Source: PALSA-1353 sp036267155
GTDB taxonomy: Bacteria; Planctomycetota; Phycisphaerae; Tepidisphaerales; Tepidisphaeraceae
Reading direction: 5' to 3'
Length of the DNA: 64,000 nt
Assembly: GCA_036267155.1 (NCBI GenBank)
Contig: DATAWP010000031.1
Location: 193,524 to 257,523 of the forward strand
A program made the translations under genes and the position numbers. Below, one piece after another: positions 34,720 through 43,579 of this stretch (position 1 is the first letter of the stretch; each line of letters starts with the position of its first letter). The notes below the pieces were generated by a model that saw only the letters and a program-made list of their open reading frames with translations, searched no databases and was not told the DNA's origin.

Positions 34720-35466
34720 TCACTGGGCGTTGGCCGCGGCCGCTTCGCCTTCGGTCGCGCGGAAAAACAGTTCTTCCAACGACGCATCCCCGCTGACGGA
34801 GGCGAAAGCCGTTCTGGCATCTTCCACTCGGCCGAAAAATAGCCGCCGGCCATGGTGCAAAATCAGCAGGTGCGTGCACAAGTCCTGCACCAATGCCAGC
34901 AGATGCGAACTGACGACCACCGCGGCCCCGTCCGCCGCACGCTGGCGAACCGACGCCTTCATCGTACGGATGCCGTGAGGATCGAGCCCCGTCAGCGGCT
35001 CATCGAACAGAATCGCTCGCGGGCGATGCAAATAGGCGCAGCAGATCGCCACCTTCTGCCGCATCCCACGCGACAATTCCTGCGCCAGCGAATTTCGTTT
35101 GGGCGACAACTCGAACTGATCCAACAGCGCGTCGGCGTCGGCCCGAAAATCGGTCACGCGATAAGCGGCGGCGACGAATTGCAGATGCTCCCAGACGGTC
35201 AGTGCATCGAACAACTTGGGATCATCCGGCACATACGCCAGGAGTTGTTTGGCGGCCACCGGCTCCGTCATCACGTCGTGACCGCCAACCAGAAGCCTGC
35301 CTTGTGTCGGCGGAATGACGCCCGCGATCGCACGCATGGTTGTGGTTTTCCCCGCCCCGTTGGGCCCCAGAAGCCCCAGCACCTGCCCCGGCTGAACGTC
35401 GAAGCTGAGCGCACTGACCGCAACCGTGTCGCGGTACGCCTTATGAAAATCGATGACCTGGATCAA
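34720..35466 (-). CDS. ABC transporter ATP-binding protein
   Basis: 248 residues with all ABC motifs: Walker A LLGPNGAGKTTTMRAIAG, Q-loop, signature LSRGMRQKVAICCAYLHRP, Walker B AILFDEPLTGLDP, and the switch His in VVSSHLLALVQ. The signature is slightly unusual (LSRGMRQ rather than LSGGQRQ) as in many exporter ATPases. Only three bases separate it from the permease, so the two form one operon. Confidence 0.92.
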   Translation of the reverse strand: MIQVIDFHKAYRDTVAVSALSFDVQPGQVLGLLGPNGAGKTTTMRAIAGVIPPTQGRLLVGGHDVMTEPVAAKQLLAYVPDDPKLFDALTVWEHLQFVAAAYRVTDFRADADALLDQFELSPKRNSLAQELSRGMRQKVAICCAYLHRPRAILFDEPLTGLDPHGIRTMKASVRQRAADGAAVVVSSHLLALVQDLCTHLLILHHGRRLFFGRVEDARTAFASVSGDASLEELFFRATEGEAAAANAQ

Positions 35467-35576
35467 GCCTTTCTCCTGAGCAGATCATCGTCACGAACTA
35501 CGTCCGGAATTACAAGGATTTGCCCGATCGGTCCATCGATCGGCGCCGGGATCGCCGTTCTGCGAAGCGCGTTCCG

Positions 35577-37073
35577 CTAGGGTCTACCCACCACCACGAT
35601 CCACCCGCTTACTTCGAGCCCCATGTTCTGTCGGAGGGCGACTTTCTTGGCGGAGATCTCTTTCAACCCGCTCGCCATTGCCAGTTCGCGAAAATATCCG
35701 ATGGAATGGGCGAACCGTCCTTGCGAATGCAGGAAGAATCCCGTGCCGTCGTAATCCTCGATTGAGCATGCGAACAGCCCGCCGCTTCGCAGCGCCTGCG
35801 CCACCGCCGGCATGAACTCGCTCAGGTCCCCCACATAGATCAGCAGATCCCCCGCCACAATCAAATCATAACCGTCCTCCGCCGCGCGAAGCGCCGGCAT
35901 CAAATCACCCTCGATCAACCGATCATAAATCTTGCGCGATTCCGCTACCTTCAACATTGCCGGCGACAGGTCCACTCCGATCATCCGCCGGGCATGCGGC
36001 CGAAACTCCACGCCGCACAATCCCGTACCGCATCCCAAATCCAGCACGTCCAAATCCCGCCGCGACGTTGCCTCCAACACGCTCTTTAAGATGAATTGAG
36101 GAGTCTGATACTTCAGCGTCTCGACCAGATGCTTATCAAATGTGGAGGCATAAGTATCGAACAAATCTTGAACGAACCGAGCCGGAGCCGTTTTGACCGA
36201 GCGGTCTCCCGATACCGCCGCCAACTGGTAACGCCATTCCGGCGAATCCGGCTTCAGCCGGATCGCCTCGCGGAATTCCACAACCGCCTCGTTAATCTGC
36301 CCCTTGCGCTGCAGGGCAATGCCCATGTTGTAATGTGCTTCGGTGTAATCAGGCTTGAATCCGACGGCCCGACGATAGGCGACAATCGCCTCGTCAAGCT
36401 GCCCCTTGCATTGCAGGGCAACGCCCATGTTGTAATGTGCCTCGGCAAGCTCGGGGCTCAGCCGAATCGCCTCCCGATACGATGCGATCGCCTCATCGAA
36501 CTGATCCTGCCCACGCAGGGCGTTGCCCAGATTGCTATGGATTTCCGCCAGCTCCGGCTGGAGCTGCAGCGCACGGCGATACGCAGCAACCGCTTCGTCG
36601 AACGACCCTTTGGCGAACAGGGCGGCCCCCAGATTGTTGTACGCCCGCGCGGAATCCGGCTTGATGCGAAGCGCCTCGCGGCAAGCGGCGATTGCTTCAT
36701 TCAGCTCTCCCTTGTTACGCAGCGCATTACCGAGGTTATTGTGCGCCTCGGCAAACTCCGGCCGAAGCCGAATCGCCTGACGCCAGGCCGCAATCGCTTC
36801 GTCAAGCTCTCCCTGGTTGCGAAGAGCGTAACCAAGATTGTTGTGATAATCCGCGACGGCGGGATTGATTGCGATGGCTCGGCGGATTAAGTCGATGGCC
36901 TCATCCGTCCGGCCCGTCTGAACGGCAATCACGCCGAGCAGATGCAGCGCATCGGGTTGGTTTGGCTCCCGTGCCAGGACGTCGAGATAGATCGCCCTGG
37001 CCTCTGCGAGCCGTCCGGCCTGCTGATGCCTCACGGCGATCTGCATCGATTGCGCTGTCGAAATTCCGTCCAT
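35577..37073 (-). CDS. TPR-repeat protein fused to a SAM-dependent methyltransferase
   Basis: 498 residues. About eight TPR units fill residues 10-300 (for example AEAHNNLGNALRNKGELNEA, AEAHYNMGVALQCKGQLDEA), many so alike that the DNA repeats (such as 36290-36470). The C-terminal 190 residues are a class I methyltransferase with motif I LDVLDLGCGTGLCGVEF and IGVDLSPAMLKVAESR, and a GDLLIYVGDLSEF stretch. This fusion type is common near polysaccharide genes. Acceptor unknown. It faces into the glycan gene region. Confidence 0.88.
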   Translation of the reverse strand: MDGISTAQSMQIAVRHQQAGRLAEARAIYLDVLAREPNQPDALHLLGVIAVQTGRTDEAIDLIRRAIAINPAVADYHNNLGYALRNQGELDEAIAAWRQAIRLRPEFAEAHNNLGNALRNKGELNEAIAACREALRIKPDSARAYNNLGAALFAKGSFDEAVAAYRRALQLQPELAEIHSNLGNALRGQDQFDEAIASYREAIRLSPELAEAHYNMGVALQCKGQLDEAIVAYRRAVGFKPDYTEAHYNMGIALQRKGQINEAVVEFREAIRLKPDSPEWRYQLAAVSGDRSVKTAPARFVQDLFDTYASTFDKHLVETLKYQTPQFILKSVLEATSRRDLDVLDLGCGTGLCGVEFRPHARRMIGVDLSPAMLKVAESRKIYDRLIEGDLMPALRAAEDGYDLIVAGDLLIYVGDLSEFMPAVAQALRSGGLFACSIEDYDGTGFFLHSQGRFAHSIGYFRELAMASGLKEISAKKVALRQNMGLEVSGWIVVVGRP

Positions 37074-37162
37074 ACCCAGCTTTCGCGATCGACAATCCTA
37101 AATCTTATCCCACCAAAGCAGTAGCGGCGTCATCTCGAAAACCAACTCCTGGGTATCCACGT

Positions 37163-37915
37163 TCATGGAAGCCGGCGCGCGACCAGCAGCAGCGAACTAC
37201 CGAGAGGCATCGACGCGAGCCGAATGCAGCGGCATTCCGCGCGAAAAATCGTCCTCAACGATTTATCGACCAGCGGCGAGCCGAGCTTTTTGTCGTCTCC
37301 CGCCTGGTTCGGGTCGGTTCCCTTTAGCAGCTTCTTGACCGTTCGAAAGGTCCAAATCATCGGCAGCAAAAATGTCGAGAAATACGTGACGCGCAGCACG
37401 TCCCATCGATCGCTGGGGAACAGGCGCAGGAGATTGCCTTTAACGTACCGGCGGAAATGGTGGTTGCGGACATCGTGGACCGACCAAAGCGACCGTAGCG
37501 CCGGGACGGTGACCAGCACGACGCCGCCGGGCTGCAACGCATCGTGAACGCCGGAAATTGCCAGTTCATCATGTTCGATGTGCTCGATCACATCGCAAAG
37601 CGTGATCAGGTCGAAACGGCCGAAGGCGGCATAGTGAAAGTCGCTGGGATCAGTGGTTTGCCGAATGTCCAGCCCCTTGGTCTTACCGCGCTGAACCGAG
37701 CCGCCGTCCATCTCCAGGCCGGATTTGTGTTCCAGGGGAATGCGAGTGTATTGCTCCATGAGAACGCCGGTTCCGCAGCCGATATCCAGCCAGCGCGTCG
37801 TGGGGCCGGGGTCGGCATAGCGATCAATGGCCCAGCGGATCAGCTCACCGCGGGCGACGTGCCACCAGTGTGTTTTTTCGAAGCGTTCGTATTCGAGCGT
37901 GTAAGCCGCGTCCAT
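37163..37915 (-). CDS. Class I SAM-dependent methyltransferase
   Basis: 250 residues from ATG 37915; the upstream frame overlaps the glycosyltransferase end and is not conserved. Motif I is TRWLDIGCGTGVLMEQYTRI; FDLITLCDVIEHIEHDELAI and GGVVLVTVPALRSLWSVHDV are the post-I motifs of small-molecule or glycan methyltransferases. The C-terminus has a hydrophobic helix (FSTFLLPMIWTFRTVKKLL) that may touch the membrane. It begins four bases after the GtrB-like gene stop, so they probably act together, perhaps on the same lipid-linked sugar. Confidence 0.85.
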   Translation of the reverse strand: MDAAYTLEYERFEKTHWWHVARGELIRWAIDRYADPGPTTRWLDIGCGTGVLMEQYTRIPLEHKSGLEMDGGSVQRGKTKGLDIRQTTDPSDFHYAAFGRFDLITLCDVIEHIEHDELAISGVHDALQPGGVVLVTVPALRSLWSVHDVRNHHFRRYVKGNLLRLFPSDRWDVLRVTYFSTFLLPMIWTFRTVKKLLKGTDPNQAGDDKKLGSPLVDKSLRTIFRAECRCIRLASMPLGSSLLLVARRLP

Positions 37916-37919
37916 CGGC

Positions 37920-38906
37920 TTAAGCCTCCTCAGCGGGAGGGGCGAGATTGGCTCTCGAGCTGACGATGTACAGGGGGCGGTGCTTGGCCTCTTCGAAAAT
38001 CCGACCGACGTATTCGCCAAGAATCCCGTTGCTGATCAGCACGGCGCCGCCGATCAGCGAGATCAGCACCACGAGAGACGCCCAACCGGGCGCGGGTCTG
38101 TACCAGTCGAACAATCGGCCGAGCACCACGAAGATGCCGAATGCGAATCCGAGCATTGCGACGGCGAATCCGAGGATGAGTCCGAGCCGCAGGGGCAGCG
38201 GCGAAAAGCTGACCGTCGCCGTCCATGCGAACCGCAGCATTTTACGGAAGGGATATTTGCTTTCACCCGCGGCGCGGGGCGAGCGCTGATACGCCACGGC
38301 GGTTTGCGCAAAGCCGACCCAGGCCACCATCCCGCGGATGAACCGGTGCGTTTCGCGCATGGACCTGAGGGCGTCCAGGCATTGGCGCGAGACGAGCCGG
38401 AAATCACCGGCATCGGGCGGCAAATCGGAGTAAATAAACGTCCGCATCAGACGGTAGAACAACCAGGCGGTAAAGCGCTTGGCAAGCGTCTCACCGTGAC
38501 GCCGCAATCTCTGTCCGTAAACCACATCGTACCCCTCGCGGTATTTCTCGATCATTTGGAGAATGATTTCGGGGGGATCCTGCAGGTCGGCGTCGATGAT
38601 CACGATGGCATCGCCCGCGGCGGCGTCCAGGCCGGCCGTCACGGCCGCCTGATGGCCGAAGTTGCGCGCCAGGCCAAGCACCTTGATCCTCGCATCGGCC
38701 TGGGCCCATTCCATCAGCAGGTCCAATGTCCGATCGGAACTGCCGTCGTTGATGAAAATCACTTCCACGGGGCAGGGCAGCGTCTGAAGAAATTCGGTCA
38801 GTCGGTTCCTCAGTACCGGGAGGATGGCCTGTTCGTTGTAGGCGGGAATGATGATGGACAGGAGTGTCGGGTTGCCACGGGCCTTTAGCAGGTGCCGCGA
38901 TTCCAT
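37920..38906 (-). CDS. GtrB/DPM1-like glycosyltransferase (GT2) with two membrane helices
   Basis: 328 residues. GT2 core: LSIIIPAYNEQAILPVLRNR, VEVIFINDGSSDRTLDLLME, ARNFGHQAAVTAGLDAAAGD, then IVIIDADLQDPPEII (DxD). Two C-terminal helices (LGLILGFAVAMLGFAFGIFV and ASLVVLISLIGGAVLISNGI) and the GEYVGRIFEE ending are those of enzymes that load sugars on polyprenyl phosphate. The likely product is a polyprenyl-phosphate-sugar used for glycan modification. It forms an operon with the methyltransferase. Confidence 0.9.
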   Translation of the reverse strand: MESRHLLKARGNPTLLSIIIPAYNEQAILPVLRNRLTEFLQTLPCPVEVIFINDGSSDRTLDLLMEWAQADARIKVLGLARNFGHQAAVTAGLDAAAGDAIVIIDADLQDPPEIILQMIEKYREGYDVVYGQRLRRHGETLAKRFTAWLFYRLMRTFIYSDLPPDAGDFRLVSRQCLDALRSMRETHRFIRGMVAWVGFAQTAVAYQRSPRAAGESKYPFRKMLRFAWTATVSFSPLPLRLGLILGFAVAMLGFAFGIFVVLGRLFDWYRPAPGWASLVVLISLIGGAVLISNGILGEYVGRIFEEAKHRPLYIVSSRANLAPPAEEA

Positions 38907-39046
38907 CGGCGCGGATTATCAAGATGCCCGGCCGGCTTTCAAGCCGAGCCTACGGCGCCCCGGCCCAATTCGACAACCGGTGTCCCTGCTGAATACAAAT
39001 CCTCCGAGCGGCGAAACGGGACCCAATCGGATAAACTTGATTCGAT

Positions 39047-39787
39047 ATGCAACTGGACCCACGTGACAGGAAATTCATTTCGCAGACGCTCCCCTCCATC
39101 GAAGGCTGGCTCAAGGATGCCTCCGCGTACCTCACGTGCGCACTGATGCGACATCAATCCACCCTCGGCATCACGGGAAGCATTCTCGAAATCGGTGTGT
39201 TTGCCGGGAAATACCTTTCCCTCCTCTACCATCTCTCCGCCGATACGCGTGACAGCATCGTCGGCCTCGATACTTTCGAGTTTTATCCGCGTCCGAAAGT
39301 TGAGAAAAATTTTTCGGCCGCCTTTCGCGAAAAGGATCGCCTGATCCTGGTGACCAGCGACTCCACTCTGGCCACGCCGCAGGACCTTCTTATATCGCTC
39401 CGCACGAATCCCCGATTTATTTCAGTGGACGGCGCGCACACGGCGCAGGCGGTTCAATCCGACCTGGCTCTGTCGGAAAAGCTGCTGGCGCCCGGCGGCA
39501 TTGTTGCCATCGACGATTTTCTTAATCCCCGGGCGATAGGGGTTGGTGAAGGGGCGTATCGCTATTTCATTTCTCGCGGATCCGCGGGGCTTGTCCCATT
39601 CGCTTTTTGCGCCAACAAGCTCTACGCCGCCCGCAAAGCCGACGGCGACGAATTCAAACGAGCCCTGTGGAATTTCGCCGCACAGAATTCCGATCTGGCC
39701 ATGTCGCGGGAATTCAGTCGGCTTGCCGCACAAGGAAAGCACTGGGTCGAACAGGAACTGCTCGAATCAACGGTTCTGATTTTTTGA
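39047..39787 (+). CDS. Class I SAM-dependent methyltransferase (Methyltransf_24-like)
   Basis: 246 residues. GSILEIGVFAGKYLSLLYHL and IVGLDTFEFYPRPKVEKNF form the SAM site; RFISVDGAHTAQAVQSDLAL and APGGIVAIDDFLNPRAIGVG match the methyltransferase type found beside polysaccharide genes. It stands alone on the plus strand among minus-strand genes and converges with the triple glycosyltransferase, whose end is about 70 bp downstream. Acceptor unknown. Confidence 0.85.
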   Translation: MQLDPRDRKFISQTLPSIEGWLKDASAYLTCALMRHQSTLGITGSILEIGVFAGKYLSLLYHLSADTRDSIVGLDTFEFYPRPKVEKNFSAAFREKDRLILVTSDSTLATPQDLLISLRTNPRFISVDGAHTAQAVQSDLALSEKLLAPGGIVAIDDFLNPRAIGVGEGAYRYFISRGSAGLVPFAFCANKLYAARKADGDEFKRALWNFAAQNSDLAMSREFSRLAAQGKHWVEQELLESTVLIF

Positions 39788-39855
39788 CCGCGCCCGCCGC
39801 TTCCGTCGCGGACCAGCGTATTCGGCAGATTGGCCAAATGGATTGGCGTCGGCCG

Positions 39856-42800
39856 TCAATGTTTGGTGTTGTTTGACCTGCTCGCCAGCCATTGGCCCGT
39901 CGCGTGTACCGTCTTGCGGACGAACAGCGGAACGGCCCGGCTGTTGATGACCCGCAGGTACATCGGATAGGTCGCCTCGACCATCCGCCACAACCGCGTG
40001 TGAGTCACATGCTGCACCGCCGTTCGCAGGGAATCCCGCTCGGCTTCGAGGCTGATCACCCGGCTGCGCAACTGGACGACGCTTCCAACGCTACTCGCCG
40101 GAACCGTTGGCGGAGCCGGTTCGGAGCCCGGTTCCAGGTAAGTCACCTTTGGCTCGGGCGCGCTTTCGCGAAGAAACGTGATCTTCGGAACGGTGCCCAG
40201 CTCTCGAATCAGGCCGATCCTGTTGAGCTGCGAAAAAAGGCTCTGGTATGACGCGAAGGAGGAATGCTCGTTCTCGATCCAAAGGCGCCCCCACGCCGCC
40301 ATATCGCGGCGAAGGTTGGGATCGGCGTGGAGAGACTGAACCGTATGGGCCAGTTCTTCCGCGCATGGCCGCGGAGTGAGTTGACCGCTCACGCCATCGG
40401 CGATGGCCTCGGCCACGCCGCCCGCGCTGGTGTAACCCACCGAAGGCGTCCCACACGCCGCCGCCTCAATGAACACCTGCCCAAAGGTTTCGAGCAGGCT
40501 CGGGCCCATGAACAGATCGCACGCCGAATAAACCAGGGCCAGCGTGTGCATGTCGCCGACGTACCCCATGCTCCGGATTTCAAAATGATTGGCCTTCAAG
40601 GAGGGGTGGAGTTCGCCCACGCACACCGCCAGCACGTCCGGCAGGTCGCAACGATCCAGCGCTTCGATCAGATGGTCCAGGCCCTTACGTTTGTCCGCCA
40701 GGTGCGAGGACGAAAAGAGCACAATGAACCGGTCCTGCGGCAGGCCGAGTAGATCGCGGCACGTCGACTTGTCGCGGGGCTTGAAAAGATCCATCGGCAA
40801 CCCCAAACGGATGCGGATGATTTCCGGTGTCTGCCCCGGCGCCGCCCCTCCGGCGAAGCGCCGGCGCGCAACTTGCTCCGACCAGGCGCTCACGCCGGCC
40901 AGAATCGGCGCCTTGGCGCTGGTGAGCGATCGGTTCTTCGCCTCCCACGCCCCGCGGATCAGGTTCGGCTTTAACGCCGGATATTCGTAAGCTGTCGGAC
41001 ACGTCTCGTCGCAGCCGCTCAGATATTTCGTGCAGTCCCCCATATACGCGCAGCGGCCGGTGAGAGAATAAAGATCGTGCAGCACCTGCACCGTCGGCCA
41101 TCGTTCCGCGAGCAAGCCAAGGATTGCGGGGTCAAGACCCGCCGCGTGAATGTTGCCGGCAACGACCAGGTCCGGTCGATGCTCGGCAATCGCATCAATA
41201 ATCTGCCCGTTGGTCAGATGCGACGTCGCCAGACTGGGCCGGATGGCCACCGGGATGACTTCCGCGCCCGCCGTCGCGGCGGCGGTCGCCAGCCGCTGAT
41301 GCGCGATGCCCGCCCCCGCGACGCCGCCCATGTCATTGAAGAACACGATCCGCAGACCGCTCTTGAGATTCGGTGGATAAGCGCGCTTGACCGAAGTCTT
41401 GCCCGTACGCCTCAGATACGCATCCCGCACGTCGCGCAATTCCGGCGTGTACTTCGCCGGGTCGAAGGTCTTCTGCTGTTCGTGCGTCCGATAGAGACAG
41501 ATTGACCTTCCGATGGAGTGAATCCGGGCGCCTTGCTCGGCGAACCGGAGCCATAGCTCGTAATCCATGGAATAAAAGAGCTTTTCCTCCACATGGCTTC
41601 CCGCCCGCTGCCACAAATCACGAGTGAACATCACCTCCGGCTGGTGGAAAAACTGCCCCTTGAGCCAGCATCCATCCAGATCGAGTAAGTCGTTCAGCGG
41701 CAAGGGGCCGTCGGCGCAGCTGGTGATGTGACGGCTGACGATCTCGCCGTCATCGTGGACGGTGCAAACTCCGGCGATCATGTCGGCGCCGCTGGTGGCA
41801 AACGCCATCGCCATCGCGGCCAAAGCGCCCGGCTCGAGCATGTCGTCGCTGTTCAGCCACGTAAGCAATTCGCCGCTCGCCAGCGCCATGCCTTTGTTGA
41901 TCGCGTGACTCTGACCTCTATCTTTTTCACTCACGGCCCACGTGATGCGGTCGCGATATCGATCCACGATCGACATCGTTTCGTCCGTGGAGCCGCCGTC
42001 CATAAAAATATATTCAAGATTCGGATATTCCTGATTAATCACGGACAAGATCGTCTGCTCAACATACTTCCCCTGATTGAATGACGGGGTGACGATCGAA
42101 ATCTTCGGCCAGGCCCTCCCGCCGGGCAGCGTCGCCGGCAAAGCCGCGCCGGCGGGCGCGGCGGAAGGCCACCGGTACCGATTCCTCGCCCTGCGCGCCG
42201 CCGTCAGTTCATCGTTTTTCCTCGTAAGCTTGGCGATCTGCTCTTGCCAGTCCTTGGTCCATTGCTCGTATTCCTCTCGCTTCGCCTTGGCCAGATCGAA
42301 GGTGTGGACCTTTACTTGCGTCGTCGCCTGCCGCGCCATTTCCCGGTAAAGCTCCGGCGGAGGCGTCAATTCAAAAATCTCCCGACCCGTCAGCGTCTGC
42401 GCCTCCAGCCGATCGATCGCATCGCGCACCGCTTCAACGGGAACATCCTTAATGCAATGCGATGTCTCGAATGGACACTGCCACCCGCATCCGACGCAGG
42501 CGACGCGCACCATCCCCGCCCAGCTCGGCTCGGCCGCCGGCTGAAACCGCGGCCAAGTTCCGCCTCCAAATACCGCGATGACCGGCTTGCCCAGCGCAGC
42601 GGCAAGATGCATCGGCCCCGTGTCCTTCCCGATGTATCCCCGCGAATGATGGATCAACCCCGCCACCGCGCCCAGGGACAGATCCTCTTTGCAAAAGGCC
42701 ACGCCCGCGCCCCGCGATCCCATCATCTCCCGCAACTGCGCCAGCGACGCTCTTTCCGTCTCGTCGCCCGCCAACAGGAATCGCGCCGCATACTTCTCCG

Positions 42801-43461
42801 CCCAATACCCCAAAACGTCCGCCCAGCTTTTCAGGTTCCAGTTTCGGACTTCGGTATATTGGGAGTGCCCCACCCAACCGATCCAGTATTTCCCAGGTTC
42901 GAGACCCAACTGCGCCAGTTCATGCTCCGCCTCCTGGATTCCCGACGCCGGCGGCGCCATCCGCGGCGGATTCAGGTTCGTCCGGCCATCCAACAGCGCC
43001 GATGCGAGCAACTCGTTTTTCTTCAGTTCCGCCATCTCCTCGGGAACCTCCACCCGCGTCTGGAACGTCAGCGTCGATCCCGATTTGATCCCCCACTTCG
43101 GATCACCCGCGAACAGATGTCCGCTGAACCCGACAACCCGCGCCCCGGGGAGCGCCGCCGCGAGTCGCTCCTCGAGCAGCGTCCACTGGTACGGCGTCAC
43201 CAGAAAAATATCGGGCGCAAATTCCCTCGCCGCCGCCGCCAGCGATTCCACCGCCTCTGCATTCTTCTCGATCGCCAATTGATATGGATCGAAAGGAATC
43301 GCCTCAATCCGCGCGGCCGGCGCGATCCATTTTGCCAGGTCCATCCATTGATTGCGCACCATTAGCATCAATGCGTGGCCCGACTCTGCCAGCGCCCCGT
43401 ACAACGGCTGGCGCAAAACCAAATCGCCTATTCCGTCAGGGTTTGCAGCGAGTATGCGCAT
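39856..43461 (-). CDS. Triple glycosyltransferase: GT9 + GT2 + GT4 in one chain
   Basis: 1201 residues from ATG 43461 (MRILAANPDGIGDLVLRQPL), preceded by GGGAAACG; this is the GT9 start. Residues 1-380 are heptosyltransferase-like (YIGKDTGPMHLAAALGKPVI), 385-430 a coiled coil, and about 450-690 a GT2 domain (KISIVTPSFNQGKYVEQTIL, YIFMDGGSTDETM, LLTWLNSDDMLEPGALAAM). Residues about 700-1090 are a GT4 domain (VIPVAIRP, FSSSHLADKRKGLDHLIEAL, MGPSLLETFGQVFIEAAACG). A second coiled coil and LWRMVEATYPMYLRV close the chain. It would add several sugars of a surface glycan without releasing the chain. Confidence 0.9.
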   Translation of the reverse strand: MRILAANPDGIGDLVLRQPLYGALAESGHALMLMVRNQWMDLAKWIAPAARIEAIPFDPYQLAIEKNAEAVESLAAAAREFAPDIFLVTPYQWTLLEERLAAALPGARVVGFSGHLFAGDPKWGIKSGSTLTFQTRVEVPEEMAELKKNELLASALLDGRTNLNPPRMAPPASGIQEAEHELAQLGLEPGKYWIGWVGHSQYTEVRNWNLKSWADVLGYWAEKYAARFLLAGDETERASLAQLREMMGSRGAGVAFCKEDLSLGAVAGLIHHSRGYIGKDTGPMHLAAALGKPVIAVFGGGTWPRFQPAAEPSWAGMVRVACVGCGWQCPFETSHCIKDVPVEAVRDAIDRLEAQTLTGREIFELTPPPELYREMARQATTQVKVHTFDLAKAKREEYEQWTKDWQEQIAKLTRKNDELTAARRARNRYRWPSAAPAGAALPATLPGGRAWPKISIVTPSFNQGKYVEQTILSVINQEYPNLEYIFMDGGSTDETMSIVDRYRDRITWAVSEKDRGQSHAINKGMALASGELLTWLNSDDMLEPGALAAMAMAFATSGADMIAGVCTVHDDGEIVSRHITSCADGPLPLNDLLDLDGCWLKGQFFHQPEVMFTRDLWQRAGSHVEEKLFYSMDYELWLRFAEQGARIHSIGRSICLYRTHEQQKTFDPAKYTPELRDVRDAYLRRTGKTSVKRAYPPNLKSGLRIVFFNDMGGVAGAGIAHQRLATAAATAGAEVIPVAIRPSLATSHLTNGQIIDAIAEHRPDLVVAGNIHAAGLDPAILGLLAERWPTVQVLHDLYSLTGRCAYMGDCTKYLSGCDETCPTAYEYPALKPNLIRGAWEAKNRSLTSAKAPILAGVSAWSEQVARRRFAGGAAPGQTPEIIRIRLGLPMDLFKPRDKSTCRDLLGLPQDRFIVLFSSSHLADKRKGLDHLIEALDRCDLPDVLAVCVGELHPSLKANHFEIRSMGYVGDMHTLALVYSACDLFMGPSLLETFGQVFIEAAACGTPSVGYTSAGGVAEAIADGVSGQLTPRPCAEELAHTVQSLHADPNLRRDMAAWGRLWIENEHSSFASYQSLFSQLNRIGLIRELGTVPKITFLRESAPEPKVTYLEPGSEPAPPTVPASSVGSVVQLRSRVISLEAERDSLRTAVQHVTHTRLWRMVEATYPMYLRVINSRAVPLFVRKTVHATGQWLASRSNNTKH

Positions 43462-43579
43462 CGTTTCCCAAGATCTACCGCCAGACCCCAGCGATGAATT
43501 CAAGACGAACATCAACGCGATCGTGACGGACAGAAAATAGCAATTCCCGCAGCCTGCGTCTATATTGCCGCTTTGACTT

